Below are positions 1 to 5,021 of a stretch of 12,802 nt of DNA, piece after piece. The stretch lies in the NCBI GenBank assembly GCA_937996595.1, contig CALKVC010000163.1, positions 1 to 12,802 on the forward strand, given 5' to 3'. Position 1 is the stretch's first letter. Each line of letters opens with the position of its first letter. A model generated the notes under the pieces. That model was given only the letters and a program-made list of their open reading frames with translations. It was not told where the DNA came from and ran no database searches. This stretch comes from an uncultured Chitinophagaceae bacterium (lineage in GTDB: Bacteria > Bacteroidota > Bacteroidia > Chitinophagales > Chitinophagaceae). Both the position numbers and the translations under genes were made by a program.

Positions 1-528
1 GGAGATTGTCCTGAAGATTATGTCTGTTTAGATATAGTTCAAGCAGGTTGTGTGTCTATACAAGGAAAAGAAGATTGTATAACTAATGGAGAAACAGTAC
101 AAGAACAGATAGATAATATTAGAGATTATGTTTGTAATATATCTTGTACAGAACCTTCTTGGCTAACTTTTTTTGAAAGACCTGAAGCAGGTGATTTAAT
201 TAAAGTTTACTTAGACGAGTGTAAAAGTAAAGTTGAATTTCAAGGTTCTGCTACTTTAGATGGCTATGAATCTGGAGGATTTATTTTTCCTTCTGATGCA
301 TTACCTTTAATATACAGACCAAGTGTTACTAGAAGAGTTTTAGTTTTACTTACTTCTTTACCAAGCACAAATGGTTGTGGTGTTTTTTATGGTCATTTAG
401 TTATAGACACTGATGGTTCTCTAAGATTAGAATTTGATGAGGAGTGGTTAGATACAGAATACCCATCTCAAGGAGATTTACCATATTCTCCAAAATTACA
501 TTTTGATAATATTTCATACTTTTTATAA
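1..528 (+). CDS. Partial phage-type protein, Cys-containing, function unknown
   Basis: The frame is open from base 1, so the N-terminus lies outside the window and the visible part is 175 residues ending in ISYFL. A GTG at 52 could be read as a start, but the upstream codons (GDCPEDYVCLD...) look like continued coding sequence, so I treat the gene as 5'-partial. Eight cysteines are visible, most in the first third. The stretch ITNGETVQEQIDNI resembles short linker motifs in tail-fibre-like proteins of Bacteroidota phages, but this is recollection, not a search. There is no signal peptide or membrane span. All arginines I checked use AGA, and the DNA is much more AT-rich than the chromosomal part of the window. 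The stop overlaps the next start by one base (TAATG). A phage structural protein is my best guess; I do not recognise a family. Confidence 0.6.
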   Translation, partial: GDCPEDYVCLDIVQAGCVSIQGKEDCITNGETVQEQIDNIRDYVCNISCTEPSWLTFFERPEAGDLIKVYLDECKSKVEFQGSATLDGYESGGFIFPSDALPLIYRPSVTRRVLVLLTSLPSTNGCGVFYGHLVIDTDGSLRLEFDEEWLDTEYPSQGDLPYSPKLHFDNISYFL

Positions 529-689
529 TGAGTTGTACTAATATATTAACAGATCCTTGTGGATGCCAATTACAATTAGATACTAAATGTATCTTTTACA
601 ACTCTGACACACTATCTTGTCTTGATGTACAATCAAATACAGATTTAGAAACAATTCTTATTTCAAAAAATTGCACTGTAAGCGTATAA
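528..689 (+). CDS. 53-aa Cys-rich small phage-type protein
   Basis: The ATG shares its A with the preceding TAA stop, which suggests translational coupling. The product begins MSCTNILTDPCGCQLQLD and has six cysteines in 53 residues (3, 11, 13, 21, 31, 49). The middle, with TLSCLDV followed by DLETIL, resembles a motif I associate with small virion proteins of Bacteroidota phages (aromatic-rich stretch, then L-[SC]-x-x-x-V, then a DxLxxxL helix). That resemblance is from memory and is not proof. There is no membrane span or signal peptide. Cysteines this dense in a cytoplasmic protein suggest metal binding or disulfides formed after release. The gene is short and could be missed by automatic callers; its coupling to the gene before it and its codon use support it as real. 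Confidence 0.5.
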   Translation: MSCTNILTDPCGCQLQLDTKCIFYNSDTLSCLDVQSNTDLETILISKNCTVSV

Positions 690-693
690 ATAT

Positions 694-799
694 ATGGAAG
701 TAAAAAAAGAAAAAGGGAACGGGTGCAGAAATTGATTTATGGGAAATTGTTTTTTGGGTATTTGCATTAATTATTACATGGTATAAATTTAGAAAGTGA
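694..799 (+). pseudogene. Frame-broken single-span membrane peptide gene
   Basis: From ATG 694 the frame reads MEVKKEKGNG and stops within 14 codons. If one base is removed from the A7 (702-708), A5 (710-714) or G3 (715-717) run, the frame opens into about 34 residues ending at TGA 797-799. The C-terminal part then reads AEIDLWEIVF followed by WVFALIITWYKFRK, one hydrophobic span with a basic tail. That TGA overlaps the next gene's GTG start as GTGA, the same architecture as the ATGA overlaps at 1164, 1358 and 1741, which supports the restored frame as native. A homopolymer sequencing or assembly error is the simplest explanation. A true loss, or +1 frameshifting, is possible but less likely. 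The size fits small lysis-cassette membrane peptides, but no function can be assigned. Confidence 0.4.
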
Positions 800-1167
800 C
801 AGGCATTGAGGTGGTAAAGTTAAGATATTGGATATTAAAGTGGGTAGGCTTTGTAGCCTTTGGAATATTCAACGGGTTTAACCTAAAGGAATACGAACGC
901 TATTTCGGTAGCCACACTGAAGACGTGCTAATCGTATCTTTTAGTTCTATAATGGGAATTTTAGACGCTACACATGGTTTTTTAGACGGTTTAACATGGA
1001 AACAGTCAATGGTAAACATTTCGGTAGGCATTGCGGTATTAATCGGAAAATCGCTATTATCGGTTGTGGTATCTACAATCGGATTGTGGCTGATAAAAAT
1101 CATAAAACCGTACTTTAAAAAGCATGGTGAAAAAATAAAGGTTTGGATTAAAAGTAAATTAGGATGA
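796..1167 (+). CDS. Phage-type integral membrane protein, 123 aa
   Basis: The GTG start at 796 overlaps the stop of the preceding peptide frame (GTGA). The protein has hydrophobic stretches at about residues 11-27 (YWILKWVGFVAFGIF), 44-56 and 72-104 (MVNISVGIAVLIGKSLLSVV and beyond), so two to four membrane spans, and a strongly basic C-terminal tail (KKHGEKIKVWIKSKLG). It is followed with a 4-base overlap by a 65-aa two-span protein. Consecutive small membrane proteins between virion-type genes fit a phage lysis or membrane cassette, but I recognise no domain. An internal GTG about five codons downstream is an alternative start. The codons are less extreme than in positions 1-690, with CGC and AGA both used for arginine. 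Confidence 0.55.
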   Translation: MTGIEVVKLRYWILKWVGFVAFGIFNGFNLKEYERYFGSHTEDVLIVSFSSIMGILDATHGFLDGLTWKQSMVNISVGIAVLIGKSLLSVVVSTIGLWLIKIIKPYFKKHGEKIKVWIKSKLG

Positions 1168-1361
1168 AATCAATAGTAAAAAATTGGAAAACTTCGCTTG
1201 TTGCATTAGCGGGTGTTTTAAGTCTTTTTATTTCGCTTGGACTGCTTATTGCGAAGGTCATAACTTCGTCTGATTTTGCGGTTATTATGGGCGCAATAGG
1301 CGTATTTTTAGTAACACTTGTTTCAGCATTTGCAAAGGACGGGGATAAAACGGGTATATGA
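1164..1361 (+). CDS. Small two-span membrane protein, holin-like
   Basis: A 65-residue protein whose ATG overlaps the previous stop as ATGA. After a short basic N-terminus (MKSIVKNWKTS) come two hydrophobic segments, about residues 12-31 (LVALAGVLSLFISLGLLIAK) and 37-56 (DFAVIMGAIGVFLVTLVSAF), then a charged tail (AKDGDKTGI). Size, two spans, basic start and charged end are the usual shape of small phage holins or holin-like proteins, and the place beside baseplate and tail genes fits. There is no endolysin next to it in the window, so the lysis role is inference from shape and context. Its stop overlaps the next start, again as ATGA. Confidence 0.5.
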   Translation: MKSIVKNWKTSLVALAGVLSLFISLGLLIAKVITSSDFAVIMGAIGVFLVTLVSAFAKDGDKTGI

Positions 1362-1744
1362 GTACACCAACAAATAAAATATTACAATACGATTTGACTG
1401 GTGATAGAGCCATGATTTTCGGTACATATTGGGAGGGTTTTCAAACACCAATTACCATGACCGAACAAAACGGAACTGTTTTAGACGGTTGCGATTTGAT
1501 TACTTCGGTCGATTTGTATGTGCGGGACAAACCCGATTCGCCAACGGTGGTTCATCGATTTTCATTAGATAAAAATGACTTTGAAATATTAGCAGGCACA
1601 CCGAAAAAACTATCATTTAAACGTTTTTCGGTTGGAATTAAAGCGGGTAGTTATGCTTATGACATTCGTATTGTATTTTCAAACATTGGTTCTAAAATAT
1701 ACATCAAAGGTAAACTAGATGTACTTCAAGCTGTAACAAGATGA
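1358..1744 (+). CDS. Probable phage baseplate or structural protein, 128 aa
   Basis: The ATG at 1358 overlaps the upstream TGA, and the TGA at 1742-1744 overlaps the next ATG. The product (MSTPTNKILQYDLTGDRA...) is soluble and rich in predicted beta strands: a segment around residues 18-55 (MIFGTYWEGFQTPITM, LDGCDLITSVDLYVRDK), then VVHRFSLDKNDFEI and SYAYDIRIVFSNIGSKIYIKG. The pattern of a polarising strand, then 'V(D)LYVRD', then a tethered beta hairpin recalls N-terminal domains of upper-baseplate or tail-fibre-attachment proteins, which often sit just before the fibre gene. That is a fold-level impression only. Its place immediately upstream of a fibre-like gene supports a role in attaching or assembling it. 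Confidence 0.4.
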   Translation: MSTPTNKILQYDLTGDRAMIFGTYWEGFQTPITMTEQNGTVLDGCDLITSVDLYVRDKPDSPTVVHRFSLDKNDFEILAGTPKKLSFKRFSVGIKAGSYAYDIRIVFSNIGSKIYIKGKLDVLQAVTR

Positions 1745-2484
1745 GAATAGATTTTGAAATAACATACAGAGGTGAAACTGTAAACTTAGATTTGACAGCC
1801 TCACAAATGGTTGTATCGTTTACGCTTTACGATGGAAATTTTCCGAATGGTGGTAGCGGTGCTGTGAGTTCTGTAAACGGTAAGACGGGCGCAGTTGTAC
1901 TTGATGCATCAGACATCGCAGAAACATCTACTTTAAAATGGCTTACATCTACTTTAAAAGGTTACTATGATACTGCCTATAATTGGGTTAATACCAACGG
2001 TTCGAGTGTTTTGCAGTCTATTTCTGACTTGCAAACAGCAATAGGTAACAGATACACAAAAAGTGAAACAGATAACCTACTAAATAATAAAGTTGACAAA
2101 GTTAGTGGCAAAGGACTTTCTGAAAATGATTTGACTAATGCGCTAAAAAGTAGTTACGATTCTGCTGTAACCGACAAACACACACACGGAAATAAATCAA
2201 TTTTAGACTTAATAGAACAACCACTAACAACGGCTTTAAAGGCTACTTATGATGGCTACGGTTCGCAAATATCAGCAAAGGCCAACACAGCAGACGTTGA
2301 AACAATACTTTTCAAGTCAACTACACAAACTACTGTTACTGGGAAGATTGTTGAAACTTGCATCTATTCTATCCAATTACCACCAAACCAGCGTCATCCG
2401 CGTTCCTATCCAATTCGCTTATCCGCTTCCCGCATAATACGGAACAGCTCATTGGTTTTCCTGAGAAATTTCCTGCCTTTATGA
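1741..2484 (+). CDS. Tail-fibre-like protein, truncated at a sequence junction
   Basis: The ATG overlaps the previous stop (ATGA). Residues 1-32 form a beta-rich head (MRIDFEITYRGETVNLDL). Residues 43-57 carry the VSSVNGKTGAVVL motif common in phage fibre and stalk proteins, and residues 105-158 hold a YTKSETDNLLNNKVDK coiled-coil-like stretch and a DKHTHGNKSILDLI segment, also typical of phage fibres. The phage-like character ends at about residue 216 (YSIQLPPN, base 2388). The remaining 31 residues come from reading antisense through the 3' end of the minus-strand ATP-grasp gene, and the stop at 2484 is therefore accidental. The receptor-binding C-terminal part is missing. This is the gene broken by the junction; whether that is biological or an assembly chimera cannot be decided here. 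Confidence 0.65.
   Translation: MRIDFEITYRGETVNLDLTASQMVVSFTLYDGNFPNGGSGAVSSVNGKTGAVVLDASDIAETSTLKWLTSTLKGYYDTAYNWVNTNGSSVLQSISDLQTAIGNRYTKSETDNLLNNKVDKVSGKGLSENDLTNALKSSYDSAVTDKHTHGNKSILDLIEQPLTTALKATYDGYGSQISAKANTADVETILFKSTTQTTVTGKIVETCIYSIQLPPNQRHPRSYPIRLSASRIIRNSSLVFLRNFLPL
2379..2405. other. Junction between phage-type and chromosomal sequence
   Basis: Left of about 2388 the plus strand codes for a fibre-like protein. From 2408 leftwards the minus strand ends a complete-looking ATP-grasp gene (TAG at 2408-2406). The two genes converge with no intergenic space, no terminator and no RNA gene, and the fibre gene has lost its end. A 10-bp direct repeat, CTATCCAATT, lies at 2369-2378 and 2406-2415, flanking this interval. 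The base composition and codon use also change here. Confidence 0.6.
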
Positions 2485-3455
2485 AACGGCCAGGGTTTTA
2501 TGCCCCTGCTTCGGTTATAGTTACAAATGTTATATAAGTCTTTCCAGTGCTTAAGAATTTCCCGGTATGCGCCAATCAGCGTATACCCGGTATCATAAAA
2601 ATGATTAGGTTCCGCACCACAACCATTATATTCAAGTATCGCGAAATTCTTTCCCTGTTTCAGGTCTTCAACACTTTGGCACATGATATCGTACCTGCCA
2701 TAAAAAAAATCATCTATCCGGTGGCTAATTTTATCAAATACGGACGCCAGGTCATCATCAATATGTGCTTTCAGATCAACGAAATGGGCGCCCCTGTTAT
2801 GATTAGCTGCGTAACTCAGGATATATTTTTCACCGGCCGGTATCACTTTTTCCCAACTGCTATGGTGCTTCCCTCTCAGTTCTTCCACCCGTTTAGACGC
2901 TTTAGGGTGGGCATTAACCAGTTCATATAATGCCTTTTTGCCGTCACCGGTAACATGTAAGGGTATCTTGTGTAAAAAACCGGTTACCTTCCCTTTTTCA
3001 TCTTTTGGATGCCGTATGTAAAACACACTTACCTCCATCGGGTATTTTACCATCTGCTGCACCATATATTCTACAGGAACCAGTGAATGATAATGCCTGA
3101 GTGCAGCTTCATTGTCAATCTTCCTGAAAAGGATCCCCTGCCCTCCGATTTCCGGTTTTACGATAAAAGGATAGGTAATTCCATGCTCATGCATTTTTTG
3201 AATCAAAACAGCAACATCATCGGTAGGCAATACATTGAATGTTGCAGGGTATAATGCTGCTGGCAACAGGTTGTACATTTCCTTTTTCGGTTCACCATCC
3301 AAACCGCCAAAGGTAATTTTGGGATTACTGGGTGTGAAAAACCAAACTGACCCCGAACGGATCATATATAAAACCCAAAAAGGCGCAATGGGTGCATATA
3401 AAAGCTTAAATGGCCAGGCTTCCCAATGGGTTATTCGATTCAGGAACTTTTTCAA
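2406..3455 (-). CDS. ATP-grasp domain protein, substrate unknown
   Basis: Translated from a TTG start at 3455 this gives 349 residues beginning (M)KKFLNRITHWEAWPF. No ATG exists near the N-terminus, and frames further upstream run into the promoter and the divergent gene. Motifs fit the ATP-grasp fold: FIVKPEIGGQG at residues 98-107 (nucleotide-binding lysine and glycine-rich loop), GRYDI at 253-257, and LEYNGCGAEPNH at 274-285 with the metal-binding Glu275 and Asn277 pair. Residues 16-32 are hydrophobic and might associate with the membrane. ATP-grasp enzymes join a carboxylate to an amine or thiol through an acyl-phosphate; the partner here is not evident, and a D-Ala-D-Ala ligase label would overreach. 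A TTG-N19-TAGTTTTG promoter (3559-3530, minus) predicts a leader of about 71 bases. The stop lies immediately at the junction with phage sequence. Confidence 0.8.
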   Translation of the reverse strand: MKKFLNRITHWEAWPFKLLYAPIAPFWVLYMIRSGSVWFFTPSNPKITFGGLDGEPKKEMYNLLPAALYPATFNVLPTDDVAVLIQKMHEHGITYPFIVKPEIGGQGILFRKIDNEAALRHYHSLVPVEYMVQQMVKYPMEVSVFYIRHPKDEKGKVTGFLHKIPLHVTGDGKKALYELVNAHPKASKRVEELRGKHHSSWEKVIPAGEKYILSYAANHNRGAHFVDLKAHIDDDLASVFDKISHRIDDFFYGRYDIMCQSVEDLKQGKNFAILEYNGCGAEPNHFYDTGYTLIGAYREILKHWKDLYNICNYNRSRGIKPWPFHKGRKFLRKTNELFRIMREADKRIG

Positions 3456-3529
3456 ACGGTAAAATGATTTTGTAAAATTAAATGCAGCCAAACAGGCATC
3501 AATGATAAAATGTTGTTTACTTTGTTGCA

Positions 3530-3559
3530 CAAAACTATAACTTATGCATGTACCTACAA
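3530..3559 (-). promoter_or_regulatory. Bacteroidota-type promoter for the ATP-grasp gene
   Basis: On the minus strand a -33 TTG (CAA at 3557-3559 on plus) is followed after exactly 19 bases by TAGTTTTG (plus-strand 3530-3537), matching the TTG-N19-TAnnTTTG consensus of the Bacteroidota primary sigma factor. The predicted start is near 3526. The -33 element lies inside the first codons of the divergent Fe-S protein gene. This is a motif match only. Confidence 0.5.
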
Positions 3560-4323
3560 TGGCAGAATTTTTAGCAAAGGGCGAACATCCGGAAGTATTG
3601 TTCTGGGTAGGCTGTGCCGGTAGTTTTGACCAACGGGCGCAAAAGATCACCAAAGCATTTGCAACCATCCTGGATAAAGTAGGTATCAGGTACGCCATCC
3701 TGGGAAAGGAAGAAATGTGTACCGGCGACCCGGCCAGGCGTGCAGGCAATGAATTCATGTTCCAGATGATGGCATACCAGAATATTCAGTTGCTGAACGG
3801 ATATGAAATAAAAAAAATCGTTACGGCCTGTCCGCATTGTTTCAATATTTTCAAAAATGAATACCCGGTACTGGGAGGTAATTATGAAGTGATTCATCAT
3901 GCAACGTTCCTGCAGCACCTGATTGATGAAGGAAAAATCATGATGAAAGAAGGAGGCATTTTCAAGGGAAAAAAAATTACTTATCACGACAGTTGTTACC
4001 TGGGAAGGGCTAATAACATATACGATGCACCCAGGAAAGTGCTGGAAGCGCTTGATGCATCCCTGATAGAAATGAAACGCTGCAGGAGCAATGGTTTATG
4101 TTGCGGGGCCGGTGGCGCACAGATGTTTAAAGAGGAAGAAAAAGGAGATACCAGGATCAATATAGAAAGAAGCAATGAAGCACTTGAAACCGGCGCTTCT
4201 GTTATTGCTTCTGCCTGCCCTTTTTGTAATACCATGCTAACAGACGGGGTAAAAAACAAGGAAAAAGAAGATGAAGTTGCCGTAATGGATATTGCTGAAT
4301 TAGTGGCAGCTTCCTTAAATTGA
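3544..4323 (+). CDS. CCG-domain (cysteine-rich) Fe-S protein, HdrB/GlpC-like
   Basis: The 259-aa protein (MHVPTMAEFLAKGEHPEVLFWVGCAGS) has two cysteine-rich CCG domains of the type found in heterodisulfide reductase HdrB/HdrD, GlpC and LutA. The first has Cys24, Cys59 and the pair Cys96/Cys99 (CPHC), but the central motif is CTG, with one cysteine where the canonical motif has two. The second is complete: Cys151, Cys186-Cys187 (CCGAGG) and Cys225/Cys228 (CPFC), able to hold a [4Fe-4S] or noncubane cluster. It has no ferredoxin domain and no membrane span, so it should work with a partner electron carrier, which is not next to it here. ATG 3544 is preferred over 3559 because MHVPTMA-type starts are usual in the family as I remember it. 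The role is electron transfer; the substrate is unknown. Confidence 0.8.
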   Translation: MHVPTMAEFLAKGEHPEVLFWVGCAGSFDQRAQKITKAFATILDKVGIRYAILGKEEMCTGDPARRAGNEFMFQMMAYQNIQLLNGYEIKKIVTACPHCFNIFKNEYPVLGGNYEVIHHATFLQHLIDEGKIMMKEGGIFKGKKITYHDSCYLGRANNIYDAPRKVLEALDASLIEMKRCRSNGLCCGAGGAQMFKEEEKGDTRINIERSNEALETGASVIASACPFCNTMLTDGVKNKEKEDEVAVMDIAELVAASLN

Positions 4324-4328
4324 ATACT

Positions 4329-4352
4329 GGGTATTTACATTCATAAATATCC
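4329..4352 (+). terminator. Weak hairpin after the Fe-S protein gene
   Basis: GGGTATTTA (4329-4337) can pair with TAAATATCC (4344-4352) across a six-base loop, with one G-T pair, six bases after the stop codon. No T-run follows, so it may be a weak terminator or mRNA-end stabiliser rather than a strong intrinsic terminator. Confidence 0.25.
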
Positions 4353-4392
4353 AATTAACCATTTTCAATATTCAATAGCCAATTAAAAAGGC

Positions 4393-4427
4393 TTTGCCAT
4401 ACAATTTGCATTTCGTTCTTACCTTTG
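4393..4427 (+). promoter_or_regulatory. Promoter of the 167-aa conserved gene
   Basis: TACCTTTG at 4420-4427 is a perfect TAnnTTTG element. TTTG at 4393-4396 may be the -33 element, with a spacer of 23 bases, slightly long. The -7 element ends only four bases before the ATG at 4432, so the predicted start of transcription is at or one base before the start codon, giving a leaderless or nearly leaderless mRNA. Confidence 0.6.
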
Positions 4428-4431
4428 CGAA

Positions 4432-4935
4432 ATGGACCTAGATTTTCAACAGCATATTCCTGAAAATTTTCATGATGATTCCCGTGTCTGGATATACCAG
4501 AGCAGCCGTATGTTCTTCATCAGCGAAGCACTGGAAATGGAAGATATGCTGAAGGACTTTATCAGTAACTGGGACAGCCACGGGGTTCCTGTTAAAGGAT
4601 TTGCCAACCTGTTTTTCGGCAGGTTTATCATCATCTTGGCCGATGAAACGGCAACAGGCGTGAGCGGGTGCAGTACCGACAAATCGGTAAGGTTAATTAA
4701 AAATATCGAAGAAAAATTCAAGGTTGATATGTTCAACAGGCAATCCCTGGCGTTTGTAATAAAAAACAAAATAGAACTAATTCCATTATCTCAGCTTAGC
4801 TATGCATTTGAAAATAAGTTCCTGGATGAAGAAACCCTCTATTTCAACAATACAGTACTAACAAAAAAACAACTGGCAGAAAACTGGATCACCCCTATAA
4901 AAAACAGTTGGCTTAGCAAACAACTGAATCATTGA
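4432..4935 (+). CDS. Conserved Bacteroidota protein of unknown function
   Basis: A 167-aa soluble protein that I recognise as a conserved Bacteroidota family, often carried in databases under the name 'ABC transporter ATPase'. The recognisable blocks are SRVWIYQSSRMF (18-29), FISNWDSHG (43-51), FFGRFIIILADE (61-72) and VSGCSTDKSVRLI (77-89). None is a Walker A, ABC signature or Walker B motif, so the ATPase label has no support in the sequence. There is no signal peptide or membrane span. The Cys in the GCSTD block is at residue 80. It has its own promoter, with essentially no leader, and is followed 86 bases later by miaB, which also has its own promoter, so the two need not share a transcript. 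The function is unknown; the strong conservation of the SRVWIYQ and GCS blocks suggests a binding or catalytic surface. Confidence 0.75.
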   Translation: MDLDFQQHIPENFHDDSRVWIYQSSRMFFISEALEMEDMLKDFISNWDSHGVPVKGFANLFFGRFIIILADETATGVSGCSTDKSVRLIKNIEEKFKVDMFNRQSLAFVIKNKIELIPLSQLSYAFENKFLDEETLYFNNTVLTKKQLAENWITPIKNSWLSKQLNH

Positions 4936-4992
4936 TTTTCCCCGTATAAGGTAAAACTGCTGACATCCTGTCACTTTTCAACTGATTTCTGC

Positions 4993-5000
4993 TATCTTTG
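4993..5000 (+). promoter_or_regulatory. miaB promoter -7 element
   Basis: TATCTTTG, a perfect TAnnTTTG element, lies 21 bases before the miaB ATG. I see no clear TTG or TTTG at the expected -33 distance (around 4970), so only the -7 part is supported. Confidence 0.5.
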
Positions 5001-5021
5001 TATTTCAATTTTTGACTACCG

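Noticed and set aside
1..2388. Defence or mobile system in the AT-rich block
   Set aside because: The block reads as virion and membrane genes of a phage; no nuclease, toxin, reverse transcriptase, transposase or repeat array is present.
2547..2930. Plus-strand frame of 127 codons
   Set aside because: It lies entirely antisense within the well supported ATP-grasp gene and has no recognisable motif.
3456..3758. N-terminal extension of the ATP-grasp frame (start ATG at 3758)
   Set aside because: The extension is antisense to the Fe-S protein gene and passes through the promoter at 3530-3559; the family-like sequence begins at the TTG codon at 3455.
3571..3987. Minus-strand frame of 138 codons
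   Set aside because: It is a shadow of the CCG-domain gene on the opposite strand; the plus-strand protein has clear cysteine motifs.
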